Source of the DNA: Rhodoferax potami
GTDB lineage: Bacteria > Pseudomonadota > Gammaproteobacteria > Burkholderiales > Burkholderiaceae_C
NCBI RefSeq assembly: GCF_032193765.1
Contig: NZ_JAVBIJ010000001.1
Coordinates: 2,728,001 to 2,792,000 of the forward strand
Reading direction: 5' to 3'
Length of the DNA stretch: 64,000 nucleotides
Positions 1 through 8,943 of the stretch are shown here, piece after piece (position 1 is the stretch's first letter; every line of letters starts with the position of its first letter). Made by a program: the position numbers and the translations under genes. Below the pieces are notes generated by a model. That model saw nothing but the letters and a program-made list of their open reading frames with translations. It made no database searches and had not been told where the DNA came from.

Positions 1-1053
1 GCTGAAGGCGCAGCAGCCATACAGACCACCCTGTGGCTCTCCGTCCTGGCCGTACTCGCAGCCTTGGGCATCGCCACCGTCATTACCCGCAGCCTGACCC
101 GCCAGCTGGGGGGCGAGCCGGCGGAAGTGGTGCGGGTCGCGAATGCGATTGCCAAAGGCGACCTGACCGTGATCATCCCGGCTCACCAACAGCAAACCGA
201 TAGCGTAGTGGCCGCCATGTTGCGCATGAAATACAGCCTGACCCACATGGCCGGCTTGGTTCATGAATGCAGCGAACAGGTGGCCTCTGCGTCGGAGCAG
301 ATTGCCTCAGGGACCTCCGACCTGAGTGCGCGCACCGAGGCACAAGCCAGCAACCTTGAAGAGACCGCCGCCTCCACAGAAGAAATTGCCAGCGCCGTCA
401 AGCTCAATGCAGAGCACACGCGCGAAGCCAGCGCTATGGCCAACGAAACATCAGGCGCCGCACTGGAAAGTGGCCGCCATGTGGATGCGATGGTGCACAC
501 CATGCAGTCCATTGCCCAGTCTTCCAAAAAGATCGGCGAGATCATCGGTGTCATTGACGGCATTGCGTTCCAAACCAACATCCTTGCACTGAACGCCGCA
601 GTGGAGGCGGCGCGCGCAGGTGAGCAAGGGCGTGGCTTTGCGGTGGTAGCGTCTGAAGTGCGCAGCTTGGCACAACGCAGCGCAGAAGCTGCCAAAGAAA
701 TCAAAAACCTGATCGGCGACAGCATCAGCCGGGTTGCCACCGGCGAGCACCAGGCCCAATTGGCGGGCACTTCGGTGCAAGGCATCGTGGGCCGTGTGCA
801 ACGGGTCAATGAGCTGATGAACCAAGTCTCTGCGGCTACTGCCGAGGAAAACGCAGGCTTCACCCAGATCAGCGAGGCCATCATGCAGCTCGATCAGGTG
901 ACCCAGCAGAACTCCGCTCTGGTCGAAGAAAGCGCGGCCGCTTCCGACAGCCTGCGGCATCAAGCTGCACGTCTGAAAGAAGTGGTGAGCATGTTCCGGA
1001 TTGAGCAGAACCGCTTGCCAGACAACGCAGGGTTATTGCAAATCGCAGCCTGA
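1..1053 (+). CDS. Methyl-accepting chemotaxis protein, 5' end missing
   Basis: The reading frame is open from the first base, so the gene begins upstream and the first internal ATG (64) is not the start. About 350 residues are visible. A hydrophobic segment (visible residues about 7-28) is the second membrane helix, followed by a HAMP-like region and a long coiled-coil signalling domain. The conserved hairpin tip is clear (GIAFQTNILALNAAVEAARA, about nt 559-618), the CheA/CheW contact surface of all MCPs. The periplasmic ligand domain is missing, so the stimulus is unknown. The protein ends in LLQIAA with no NWETF-type CheR/CheB tether. The next gene is convergent with only 6 bp between them. 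Confidence 0.95.
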   Translation, partial: AEGAAAIQTTLWLSVLAVLAALGIATVITRSLTRQLGGEPAEVVRVANAIAKGDLTVIIPAHQQQTDSVVAAMLRMKYSLTHMAGLVHECSEQVASASEQIASGTSDLSARTEAQASNLEETAASTEEIASAVKLNAEHTREASAMANETSGAALESGRHVDAMVHTMQSIAQSSKKIGEIIGVIDGIAFQTNILALNAAVEAARAGEQGRGFAVVASEVRSLAQRSAEAAKEIKNLIGDSISRVATGEHQAQLAGTSVQGIVGRVQRVNELMNQVSAATAEENAGFTQISEAIMQLDQVTQQNSALVEESAAASDSLRHQAARLKEVVSMFRIEQNRLPDNAGLLQIAA

Positions 1054-1059
1054 CACGGC

Positions 1060-1689
1060 TTAAGCGGTTCGTTTGAACAACGCAAGCAGGGTGCCTGCGG
1101 CCACAAACAGACCGCCGAACACCCGGTTCATGGCCTTGAGGTGCGACTCGGACTTGAGTGCGCGCAGCACCCGGGCCGCCAGCGCGGTGTAGCCAGCCAT
1201 CACGACCAGATCGGTAAAGGCCAGTGTGGCTGCAATGACGAGGTATTGCGGCAGCAGCGGCTCGGCAAGATTCAAAAACTGCGGCATCACGGCCAACAGA
1301 AAAACTGTGCCCTTCGGGTTCAGCGCATTGATGACCCACGCCCGGAAGATCATGGTGCGTGCGCCGACTATCGGGGCCACTTCAGCCTGGGTGGCCAAGG
1401 GCACCGCGGGCGCTCGCCACTGCTGGATACCCAGCCACACCAGATACGCCACCCCTGCCCATTTGATGACCGGAAACGCCGTGCTGCTGGCGGCAACCAC
1501 CGCTCCCAACCCGACGCCCACCACCACAATCTGCGTCCAGATGCCCAACACCAGCCCCAAAGTGGTGATGTAGCCGCGCCGGAAACCGTGGTTTAGTCCG
1601 GCACTCATGGCGGCCACGGCGCCAGCGCCTGGCGAGATGCTGATAGCCCAGGAAGCAGCAAAGAAGGCGAGCCAGGTAGCGAATTCCAT
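1060..1689 (-). CDS. LysE/RhtB family amino-acid exporter
   Basis: A 209-residue, very hydrophobic protein with about six membrane helices. The N-terminus has the family signature SISPGAGAVAAMSAGLNHG (about residues 17-35), as in RhtB/LeuE-type LysE-superfamily exporters, which pump amino acids or derivatives out of the cytoplasm. Length matches the family (about 205-210). The substrate cannot be read from sequence. No strong Shine-Dalgarno sequence is visible before the ATG. It is convergent with the chemotaxis gene and in tandem with htpX, but a terminator separates it from htpX. Confidence 0.9.
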   Translation of the reverse strand: MEFATWLAFFAASWAISISPGAGAVAAMSAGLNHGFRRGYITTLGLVLGIWTQIVVVGVGLGAVVAASSTAFPVIKWAGVAYLVWLGIQQWRAPAVPLATQAEVAPIVGARTMIFRAWVINALNPKGTVFLLAVMPQFLNLAEPLLPQYLVIAATLAFTDLVVMAGYTALAARVLRALKSESHLKAMNRVFGGLFVAAGTLLALFKRTA

Positions 1690-1730
1690 AGGGCGAAGAA
1701 GTGAAATGCAAACAAGGTTTGTAGCACGTC

Positions 1731-1770
1731 AAAAAACAAAACCCCTTGGCGCATGCAGCGGCAAGGGGTT
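1731..1770 (-). terminator. Rho-independent terminator of htpX
   Basis: Read on the minus strand, a 9-bp stem (AACCCCTTG / CAAGGGGTT, 1762-1770 with 1740-1748) with a 13-nt loop is followed by TTGTTTTTT. It lies 35 bp beyond the htpX stop codon. Confidence 0.8.
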
Positions 1771-1804
1771 AGCTCAAGAGCTACAGCGCCAAGCGCTGCC
1801 GGGT

Positions 1805-2683
1805 TTACTGCCCGTTGTTTGCTTGCAGGGCCGCAATGCGCTGTTCAATAGGCGGGTGTGTGGAGAACAATTGACCGATACCACCCGCAATGCCCATTGC
1901 AGCAACGCTCTTGGGCAACTCGCCGGGGGTCATGCCACCCAAGCGGGCCAAGGCGTTCATCATGGGCTGCTTGCGGCCCATCAACTGAGCGGCGCCCGCA
2001 TCGGCACGGAACTCCCGCTGACGGCTGAACCAAGCGACCACCATGGCGGCTGCAAAGCCGAGCACGATGTCCATGACGATGGTTGTGACGTAGTAGCCGA
2101 TGCCCGGGCCGCTGCTCTGCTCATCGTTCTTGCGCAAGAAGCTGTCCACCGCGTATCCGACGATGCGGCTGATAAACACCACAAACGTATTCATTACGCC
2201 CTGAATCAGGGTCATGGTGACCATGTCGCCATTGGCGATGTGCGCCACTTCGTGGCCGATCACGGCTTCAATTTCGTCGCGGGTCATGCCACGCAGCAAA
2301 CCGGTGGACACAGCTACCAGCGCGCTGTTTTTGAACGCGCCTGTAGCGAATGCGTTGGGTTCGCCTTCGAAGATACCAACTTCGGGCATGCCGATGCCGG
2401 CCTTGTCAGCAAATTTGCGCACGGTGTCCACAATCCAGGCCTCGTCTGCATTGCGGGGCTGCTCGATGATTTGCACACCCGAGGTCCACTTGGCCATGGG
2501 CTTGCTGATCAGCAAGGAGATGATGGCGCCACCAAAACCCATGATCAGGGCGAAACCCAGCAAAGCGCCTAGGTTCAGGCCGTTAGAGGTCAAAAACTTG
2601 TTCACCCCCAGCAGGCTGGCGACCACGCCCAGCACAGCGACCACCAGCACGTTGGTCAAAATAAACAAAAAAATGCGTTTCAT
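1805..2683 (-). CDS. htpX: Membrane zinc metalloprotease HtpX
   Basis: This 292-residue protein (E. coli HtpX has 293) is an M48B protease that cleaves damaged or misfolded inner-membrane proteins, in quality control alongside FtsH. Two N-terminal membrane helices (about 5-27 and 38-60) precede the zinc motif HEVAH at residues 144-148. Further hydrophobic segments follow (about 155-177 and 190-215), and the third zinc ligand is the Glu in [10 protein letters not shown] (about 224). A heat-shock-type promoter is visible upstream and a terminator downstream, so it appears to be transcribed alone. Confidence 0.96.
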   Translation of the reverse strand: MKRIFLFILTNVLVVAVLGVVASLLGVNKFLTSNGLNLGALLGFALIMGFGGAIISLLISKPMAKWTSGVQIIEQPRNADEAWIVDTVRKFADKAGIGMPEVGIFEGEPNAFATGAFKNSALVAVSTGLLRGMTRDEIEAVIGHEVAHIANGDMVTMTLIQGVMNTFVVFISRIVGYAVDSFLRKNDEQSSGPGIGYYVTTIVMDIVLGFAAAMVVAWFSRQREFRADAGAAQLMGRKQPMMNALARLGGMTPGELPKSVAAMGIAGGIGQLFSTHPPIEQRIAALQANNGQ

Positions 2684-2730
2684 GGTTTTCTCTCGGAAAA
2701 GCGCCCTTCACGGGCCGTTAATGCAGATAG

Positions 2731-2755
2731 TAGGGGCGCGGGGCGTGAATTCAAG
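2731..2755 (-). promoter_or_regulatory. Candidate RpoH (sigma-32) promoter of htpX
   Basis: On the minus strand CTTGAA (2755-2750) is followed after 13 nt by CCCCTA (2736-2731), resembling the heat-shock consensus CTTGAA / CCCCAT. The predicted transcript start would be about 40 nt before the htpX ATG. The -35 box sits in an imperfect palindrome (2738-2763, arms GCGGGG/CCCCGC, centre TGAATTCA), so a repressor site is an alternative reading. htpX is a sigma-32 gene in E. coli. Confidence 0.5.
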
Positions 2756-2881
2756 CACCCCGCGGCTTGAACCCATGAAGTTTATGGGCATTCTGAACTG
2801 CTACTTTTTTACAAAGTAGTGAGATCCCAAACCCGCCCCAAGCGGTGAGAATAGCCTGCTCTTCCCCCCACAGGCCCTTCT

Positions 2882-3892
2882 ATGCACCAGATCAACCGTC
2901 GCACCCTCCTTGCCCAATGGGCCGCCGGCAGCACACTCATGGCCGCCACTGCAAGCTTTGCACAAACGGCCAAAGTCGTGGGCGCCAAGACCGCACCAGT
3001 GAGCAAGCTGTCGCAAAAGCTGCGCATTGTGATTCCGGCCAATGCCGGCGGTGGCTGGGACCAGACGGGCCGTGCTCTGGGCAGCGCCCTGATGGCAACG
3101 GGCAGCGTCGACAGCATTGAATACGAAAACAAAGGCGGCAAGGGCGGCACGCTCGGCTTGGCCTACTACGCAGAGAAATACGCCACAGATCCCCACACCC
3201 TGATCATGGGCGGTACCGTCATGGTGGGCGCTGTGGCATTGCAAAAACCCGCCGTTGACATGGGGGTGCTGGCTCCGCTTGCACGGCTCACCAGCGACTA
3301 CCTGGTGATGGTGGTGGCCGCCAACTCGCCGATCAAAACCGCGACTGACCTGTCAGCCGCCATGAAGGGGTCACTGAAAGCAGTACCCGTGGCGGGCGGC
3401 TCGGCCGGTGGGGTCGACCACATTTTTGCGGGCGTTTTCGCCCGTGCCACCGGTGCCAATCCTGAAGATTTGGTCTACCTGCCGTTTGCGGGCGGCACCG
3501 AGGTGGCTGCCGCTGTGTTGTCGGGCAAGGCCACCATCGGCGTCTCCGGCTTCAGCGAGTTCAGCGCACAGATTGCCAGCGGCCAGTTGCGGGCGATCGG
3601 CGTTTCGTCCCGCAAATCCTCGTTCGGCATTCCTTCCATGCGCGATCAGGGCCTGCAGCTCGACATGGCCAACTGGCGCGGCGTATTCACCGGCCAAGCC
3701 GTACCCGTCGCACGGCAGAGCGCGATGGTGGAGGCGATCCGCCAGGCGACCCAGCACGAGGAGTGGAAAGCCACGCTCAAGCAAAACCGCTGGGACGCCT
3801 CCTGGCTCGCCGGTAAAGACTTCCATTCGCAAATTGACTTTGACCAAACCACCGCACGGGTGATGGTGCACCTGCTCAAGCTGAAGGCCTGA
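2882..3892 (+). CDS. Bug/TctC-family tripartite tricarboxylate receptor
   Basis: A 336-residue periplasmic binding protein. The N-terminus has a twin-arginine-like signal (INRRTLLAQW, then a hydrophobic stretch ending ATASFAQ, about residue 28). The mature part begins with the family pattern LRIVIPANAGGGWDQTGRAL and continues with GGTVMVGAVALQKP and VPVAGGSAGGVDHI, as expected for TctC/Bug receptors. These bind carboxylates such as citrate for TctAB-type transporters. No TctA or TctB gene is adjacent, which is common for Burkholderiales orphans, so the ligand is unknown. The 3' end overlaps the convergent DUF3025 gene by 17 bp. Confidence 0.9.
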   Translation: MHQINRRTLLAQWAAGSTLMAATASFAQTAKVVGAKTAPVSKLSQKLRIVIPANAGGGWDQTGRALGSALMATGSVDSIEYENKGGKGGTLGLAYYAEKYATDPHTLIMGGTVMVGAVALQKPAVDMGVLAPLARLTSDYLVMVVAANSPIKTATDLSAAMKGSLKAVPVAGGSAGGVDHIFAGVFARATGANPEDLVYLPFAGGTEVAAAVLSGKATIGVSGFSEFSAQIASGQLRAIGVSSRKSSFGIPSMRDQGLQLDMANWRGVFTGQAVPVARQSAMVEAIRQATQHEEWKATLKQNRWDASWLAGKDFHSQIDFDQTTARVMVHLLKLKA

Positions 3893-4622
3893 GCGGCCGG
3901 AAGACGCTGGTATCTTCGTAGAAACCGGGCAGCGTGTTGTCCGGCCACCAGCCCGGCACGCCTAGCACCGGCAGGTGGGCAAAGGGCTTGGCAGCCAGCA
4001 TGGGGGCACTCAGGGCGCCGGCCAACCACGCATCCAAATCCGCTATCGAATTTGTAGCTGCCTGCGCTCGGAATACGTGGGCTGTGATCGGTTTTCGTGG
4101 GTAAACCAGCTTTTCCAGCAGCGCGTGGCCGAAAAGGATCAGGGTCGCCTCGGCCCACAAGGGGCGCAAAGGGCCGAACAGGCGCGCCCAATCTTTGGCG
4201 GCAAGCGCATCCCACAAGGCATCGGGCGCGATCAGCAGTGCCGCGTTTTCATCAAACACCGTGAGTGCGTCCCGCGCCGGGCCGCGTACCGGCTGGATGC
4301 CGGTCTGGGCGATCTGCTCGGCCTGCAGCCGGTTGAGCTTTTGTTTGGCGAGTGGAAAGTGCATCCAACACAGCCCATTGAAAAAATCGTGCAGGCCGTC
4401 CCGGGTCGGCACGCCGCCGGTGTCAAAAATATGCTGCTCATAGGCAGTGCCCGATGGCAGCTCATTTTGCGGAATAAAGCGCACCGGGGCCATACCCCTG
4501 GCATTCAGGGCCTGGGCGACGGTTTGTCCGGCGTCTACGCCTTGCGCAACGCGCTCACCCACGCTGCGCCAGGGTGAAAGCCACGGCGCAGCCCAGTCAA
4601 TGGCTTCTAGACCAAACGCCAC
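3876..4622 (-). CDS. DUF3025 domain protein
   Basis: A 248-residue protein of the DUF3025 family, recognised from [20 protein letters not shown] (about 79-98) and the following [19 protein letters not shown]. The function is unknown; family members are soluble and widespread in beta- and gammaproteobacteria. The start is a GTG lying inside the end of pyrC (16-nt overlap), which suggests translational coupling. Residues around AQAATNSIA are encoded by a copy of the dispersed repeat described at 4042-4083. The 3' end overlaps the convergent receptor gene by 17 bp. Confidence 0.85.
   Translation of the reverse strand: MAFGLEAIDWAAPWLSPWRSVGERVAQGVDAGQTVAQALNARGMAPVRFIPQNELPSGTAYEQHIFDTGGVPTRDGLHDFFNGLCWMHFPLAKQKLNRLQAEQIAQTGIQPVRGPARDALTVFDENAALLIAPDALWDALAAKDWARLFGPLRPLWAEATLILFGHALLEKLVYPRKPITAHVFRAQAATNSIADLDAWLAGALSAPMLAAKPFAHLPVLGVPGWWPDNTLPGFYEDTSVFRPLRPSA
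4042..4083 (+). repeat. Dispersed GCTAT...GTAGCT repeat, copy inside DUF3025 gene
   Basis: GCTATCGAATTTGTAGCTGC then CTGCGCTCGGAA matches the pattern of the intergenic copies at 30639 and 55219. Here it is read in frame on the opposite strand by the DUF3025 gene. The boundaries are approximate. Confidence 0.5.
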
Positions 4623-5653
4623 TGCAATGCTTCGCCTGCGGCCAGTGGCTTGAGGGTGGTCTCGCCGAAAGCAAAGCTCTCGGGTGGCGTCCAGGTTTCG
4701 CGTTGGAGCGTGATGCTGCCGGTGTTGCGGGGCAGGCTGTAGAAGTCTGCGCCATGGAAGCTGGCAAACCCTTCCAGCTGGTCCAGAGCACCTGCGGCGT
4801 CAAATGCCTGTGCGTATAGCTCCATGGCGGCGTGTGCGGTGTAGCAGCCGGCGCAGCCACTGGCGTGCTCCTTGAGGTGTGCAGGATGGGGTGCGCTGTC
4901 TGTGCCCAAGAAAAACTTGGGGGAGCCGCTGGTCGCCGCCTTGACCAGCGCCTGGCGGTGGGTCTCACGCTTCAAAACCGGCAGGCAGTAGTAATGCGGA
5001 CGGATACCGCCGGTAAAAATGGCGTTGCGGTTGTAGAGCAGGTGGTGGGCGGTGATAGTGGCCGCCGTGAAGCGGTCTGCCGCCTGCACGTATTGCGCAG
5101 CCTCGAGGGTGGTGATGTGCTCGAACACAATTTTCAGCTCAGGAAAATCGCGGCGCAGCGGGATCAACTGGGTGTCGATGAACACCGCTTCACGGTCGAA
5201 CAGGTCGATGTCGCTGCTGGTCACTTCGCCGTGCACCAAGAGCAACATACCGGCCTTTTGCATGGCCTCCAGCGTCTTGTAGGTTTTGCGCAGATCGGTC
5301 ACACCGGCGTCGCTGTTGGTGGTGGCGCCTGCGGGGTAGAGCTTGGCGGCCACGACACCAGCGTCTTTGGCGCGGGCGATTTCATCGGCGGGTAGGTTGT
5401 CGGTGAGGTAGAGCGTCATCAAGGGCTCGAACTGCACACCGGCCGGCACCGCGGCTTGGATACGCGCCTTGTAAGCCAACGCCTGCTCGGCAGTGGTCAC
5501 CGGCGGCTTGAGGTTGGGCATGATGATCGCGCGGCCGAACTGGGCGGCTGTGTGCGGCACCACGGTGCTCAAGGCGGCACCGTCGCGCACATGCAAGTGC
5601 CAGTCGTCAGGGCGGGTAATGGTGAGGGATTGGGGAGTGGCGGTGGAGGTCAT
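4607..5653 (-). CDS. pyrC: Dihydroorotase
   Basis: A 348-residue class II dihydroorotase (E. coli PyrC is 348), catalysing reversible cyclisation of carbamoyl-aspartate to dihydroorotate in pyrimidine synthesis. The metal-binding motif HLH is at residues 19-21. The lysine that becomes carbamylated is in [13 protein letters not shown], metal histidines are in LLVHGEV and IVFEHIT, and the catalytic Asp is in [11 protein letters not shown] purine-rich AGGGG precedes the ATG. The DUF3025 gene starts within its last codons. Confidence 0.97.
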   Translation of the reverse strand: MTSTATPQSLTITRPDDWHLHVRDGAALSTVVPHTAAQFGRAIIMPNLKPPVTTAEQALAYKARIQAAVPAGVQFEPLMTLYLTDNLPADEIARAKDAGVVAAKLYPAGATTNSDAGVTDLRKTYKTLEAMQKAGMLLLVHGEVTSSDIDLFDREAVFIDTQLIPLRRDFPELKIVFEHITTLEAAQYVQAADRFTAATITAHHLLYNRNAIFTGGIRPHYYCLPVLKRETHRQALVKAATSGSPKFFLGTDSAPHPAHLKEHASGCAGCYTAHAAMELYAQAFDAAGALDQLEGFASFHGADFYSLPRNTGSITLQRETWTPPESFAFGETTLKPLAAGEALQWRLV

Positions 5654-5705
5654 GGCCCCTATTGTCCCAAAACCCGCCGGCCTGTTTGAGAGGCCACACT
5701 AGCGC

Positions 5706-6617
5706 TCAGAACGGCACAAAGTCGCTGGGGTACTTCCAGAAATCGCGCAGCAAATAGCTTACCGGCAGATTCAGGGCCTTGTCGTTGGGCGGAATCGGCT
5801 TCAAAAACCATTTGTCGTAGACCGGCTGGATCTCTTTGCTGACGATCAGCCGGCGCATTTCTTCGTCGACCAGCTTTTTGAACTCCGGATCATATTTGGA
5901 CAGCATGATGGCCAAGGGCTCGGTCGTCAAAAACTTGCCCACCACCTTCAGGGCATCGGGCTTGGGGCGATTGGCGGCCAAGCCGTAAAGCAACACGTCA
6001 TCCATGACAAACGCATCAGCATCGCCTTTTTCGACCATCTCGACCGCCTTGGCATGGTCAGGCGCCTCCAGAATCGTGACGCCCAGCAGGCGCTCACGAT
6101 TGGCTTGCTCAGCGGCTTTGAGCGGCGTCGTTCCTTTGGTGGAGACCAGTTTCTTGCCTTCGAGGTCTTCAATCCGGTCGATCCGGGCGTTGGAGCGCAC
6201 CAGCAAACGGGCGCCGGTAATGAAGTGCGGAACGGTGAAGGCCACTTTCTCGCGCCTCTCGGCATTGTTGGTGGTGGATCCGCACTCGAGGTCTACTTTG
6301 CCCTCAGCCACCATGGCGATCCGGTTTGCAGAAGTGACCGGCACCATTTCGACCTGCATGTTCTTGGCGCCGGTCTTCTTGCGCACCGCCTCTGCCAGCT
6401 TGAGGCACAAATCCACGGCATAGCCCACCGGCTTTTTGTCGGCATCAACATACGAAAACGGGATGGAGGATTCGCGGTGCCCGATCAGCAGCTTGCCACC
6501 GGCACCCACCCGGTCGAGCACGCCTGCGGCATGCGCCCCGCCAGCCCAGACAGTGGCGCCCAGGCAAGTCAAAAGACAGATGGCCTTTGCGGCATCCCGT
6601 GCAGAACGAAAGATCAT
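5706..6617 (-). CDS. GltI-like amino-acid ABC transporter receptor
   Basis: A 303-residue periplasmic solute-binding protein (family 3) with a cleavable signal peptide (about 1-31, ending GGAHA). The sequence LLIGHRESSIPFSYVDADKK and CGSTTNNAERREKVAF are typical of glutamate/aspartate receptors such as GltI. No permease or ATPase gene is next to it, so it either serves a transporter encoded elsewhere or acts in sensing. It lies 107 bp downstream of the HypT-like LysR gene on the same strand. A GGAG ribosome site precedes the ATG. Confidence 0.88.
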   Translation of the reverse strand: MIFRSARDAAKAICLLTCLGATVWAGGAHAAGVLDRVGAGGKLLIGHRESSIPFSYVDADKKPVGYAVDLCLKLAEAVRKKTGAKNMQVEMVPVTSANRIAMVAEGKVDLECGSTTNNAERREKVAFTVPHFITGARLLVRSNARIDRIEDLEGKKLVSTKGTTPLKAAEQANRERLLGVTILEAPDHAKAVEMVEKGDADAFVMDDVLLYGLAANRPKPDALKVVGKFLTTEPLAIMLSKYDPEFKKLVDEEMRRLIVSKEIQPVYDKWFLKPIPPNDKALNLPVSYLLRDFWKYPSDFVPF

Positions 6618-6724
6618 GTCAACTCCAACGACATAAAGAATGAGGGCAGGGCTTGCACCTTAGCCCGGGGCGCCGCTTTCAGCTTGTAGCAGCGATAAGC
6701 GGCGATACGGGGGTCAAGCAACTA

Positions 6725-7702
6725 TCAGGCCGGCATGCTGCCTTGGGCGTGCAGGTAGTCCCACAGGGCCTGCGCTGAGCCTTTGGGCGCTCGCGTGTGG
6801 GCGCGCTGGGCTGCGCTCAGCCCGCGACCGGTCTCCCGCAAGGCCAAACGCTCGCGGTAGGCGCGCACCTCCATGGTGATTTGCAGACCTTTCATATGCG
6901 CCGGTAAGGCACTGACCAATTTTTTGGCACGGAGGTCTTTCTTGACCGCACTGTGCGGCAAAAAGGCGACGCCATGCCCCTCCAGAGCCATAGCCTTGAG
7001 GCCCTCTGCCATATCAGTCTCATAGACACGGTCGAAATGAATTGGAGCGTCTGCCTGCTTCAAGATGAGTTCCACCATCTGGCCCAGATAGGCGCCGGGT
7101 GCATAGCCCAGATAGGGCAAAGGCTGACCCAGTTTGCCGGGCAAGCAGAACATCGGGTTGCCATCGGCATCTGGCTTGGAGTACGGGGCCACGATCTCTT
7201 CCCCCAAGCTGACCATTTCATAGCGGTCTGCATCCAACTGGTAGGGCTGGGAGGGGTGGTGGTAGGCGATCAGCAAGTCGCAGCTGCCTTCCACCAGGCG
7301 CATCACCGCGTCGTGCACATTCAGTGCAATCAGCCGGCTCTTCATGGGGCCGAACTTCTCGCGCAACTCGGACACCCACGCCGGAAAAAACGTAAACGCC
7401 AGCGTGTGCGGCACCGCAAATTCCACGACGTCTTGGGCGGCAGTCGTATGCCCGCGCAGCATGGCGCGGGTGCTTTGCAGGGCTTGCAGCACCTCCAGGG
7501 ACTGGTCGTAGAGCGTTTCACCCGCCGGTGTCAGCCGGGTCGGGTAGCTGCTGCGGTCCACCAGATCGGTGCCTGCCCACGCTTCTAGAGACTGAATGCG
7601 ACGAGAGAACGCGGGTTGGGTGACGTGGCGCAGTTGCGCAGAGCGGCTGAAACTCCGGGTTTCAGCCAGAGACACGAAGTCTTCGAGCCATTTGGTTTCC
7701 AT
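6725..7702 (-). CDS. LysR-family regulator, HypT/YjiE-like
   Basis: A 325-residue LysR-type regulator with an N-terminal winged helix-turn-helix (about 1-60; VTQPAFSRRIQSLEAW) and a periplasmic-binding-like effector domain (about 90-300). The opening METKWLEDFVSLAETRSFS resembles E. coli YjiE/HypT, the hypochlorite-responsive regulator, more than nutrient LysRs. The C-terminus is longer than E. coli HypT by about 20 residues. The GltI-like receptor downstream is a plausible target. It is in tandem behind oligogalacturonate lyase but separated by 71 bp. Confidence 0.85.
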   Translation of the reverse strand: METKWLEDFVSLAETRSFSRSAQLRHVTQPAFSRRIQSLEAWAGTDLVDRSSYPTRLTPAGETLYDQSLEVLQALQSTRAMLRGHTTAAQDVVEFAVPHTLAFTFFPAWVSELREKFGPMKSRLIALNVHDAVMRLVEGSCDLLIAYHHPSQPYQLDADRYEMVSLGEEIVAPYSKPDADGNPMFCLPGKLGQPLPYLGYAPGAYLGQMVELILKQADAPIHFDRVYETDMAEGLKAMALEGHGVAFLPHSAVKKDLRAKKLVSALPAHMKGLQITMEVRAYRERLALRETGRGLSAAQRAHTRAPKGSAQALWDYLHAQGSMPA

Positions 7703-7773
7703 GGGCGCGCATTATGCGTGAAACGCATGGATTCACCATTGACCCGGCAAACCGGCCCTACAAGTTGCCGGAT

Positions 7774-8922
7774 TTACAGGTCCGCAAGATAGAGCGCAGG
7801 CTCGCCTTCGGCATCGCTGGTGAAAAGTACCTGCCGCTCATCCGGCGTAAACGATGGATGGGGATGAGTGACCTGCCGGTTACCGAGGTACACGCGCCAC
7901 GAGCTGTCGTGCCGCGCAAGCTTGCGGGTATGGCCGGCCTTGAGGTCGAACACATACAGATAGGGGTCGTTCTGGACCTTGTGGGACGAGCTGTCTGACA
8001 CATCCACCGGGGTGCCAGACCCGTCACCCACTACCAAGCTGCCATCCGCGTTGCTCATCAAATGGGAGCACGGCGGCATGGTTGTGAGCACCCGGGTTTG
8101 CAGGGTGACCGGATCCAACGAGCACATGGCACGTTCGGTGCGCCCTTTGAAGTAAGACACGAAAACCATCGCCGAGCCGTCCGGCACCCAGAACTCATGG
8201 GTGCAACTCTCGGCCGGCTCATGCTCCTTGCCGCAGCGCAGGTTGGTGCCGTCTTCATTGACAAACCACATGCGCGCATCGATCAGATCATGGGTACCTT
8301 CATGGCAAAAAGCAACGGTGTTGTCATCAAAGGGGCGGTACTGGGGGTGGCCCAGCCAGAGTTTTTCTTCGTGAATTACGGTCCGCGCTCCAGTCGCCAG
8401 ATCGATACGGATCAAGCGGCAACGCGGCTTGGAATGAAACATCTCGCCGAACTTTTTCCAGTCGGTCAGGGGGAACCAGTCGGTACCCAGTATCTCGATA
8501 CCGACCATCTTGGTGCACGCACTATTGGCGACCCAAGTGCCATAGCCCACCCAATCAGAAGGGACGATGTAGACACACTCCTCTTTCAAGGTGGCGAGCT
8601 CCAGGCGGATCAGCTCCCGCTCGGCGCGTACAAAGTACAAAAATCGATCGTCCGGGCTCAAAAAGCCACCGAAGGTGTTCTCCCCCGGCTGATCGGTCAA
8701 TTGGGTCGCGACACGGGTTTGCAAGTCCAGCAGGTGATAGTGCCATTCACTCCCAGACCGCGCACCAAACACCAGTCGGTTCCCGTCATTGCTAAAACAC
8801 TTTTGGTAGAAATAAGTGCGATGGCAGGCGGTGTCCAAGGGGCTTAGCCGTGTGACACGAGCACCGGTATCCGGGTCTGTTTTGAAGGTGAATTCAAACT
8901 GTCTGGTACTTGCTTTACTCAT
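7774..8922 (-). CDS. ogl: Oligogalacturonate lyase
   Basis: A 382-residue cytoplasmic seven-bladed beta-propeller enzyme (Dickeya Ogl is 388) that beta-eliminates short oligogalacturonides, mainly unsaturated digalacturonate, to 5-keto-4-deoxyuronate in pectin degradation. Family motifs seen include HRTYFYQKCFSNDGNRLVF near the N-terminus, LGHPQYRPFDDNTVAFCHEG in the middle and SCTHEFWVPDG. The His residues of these segments correspond to the Mn-binding set of the family. There is no signal peptide. It is the last gene of an operon with a sugar ABC importer, which fits cytoplasmic cleavage of imported oligomers. Confidence 0.9.
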   Translation of the reverse strand: MSKASTRQFEFTFKTDPDTGARVTRLSPLDTACHRTYFYQKCFSNDGNRLVFGARSGSEWHYHLLDLQTRVATQLTDQPGENTFGGFLSPDDRFLYFVRAERELIRLELATLKEECVYIVPSDWVGYGTWVANSACTKMVGIEILGTDWFPLTDWKKFGEMFHSKPRCRLIRIDLATGARTVIHEEKLWLGHPQYRPFDDNTVAFCHEGTHDLIDARMWFVNEDGTNLRCGKEHEPAESCTHEFWVPDGSAMVFVSYFKGRTERAMCSLDPVTLQTRVLTTMPPCSHLMSNADGSLVVGDGSGTPVDVSDSSSHKVQNDPYLYVFDLKAGHTRKLARHDSSWRVYLGNRQVTHPHPSFTPDERQVLFTSDAEGEPALYLADL

Positions 8923-8943
8923 GAGCGGTCCGGGTTTACTTTC

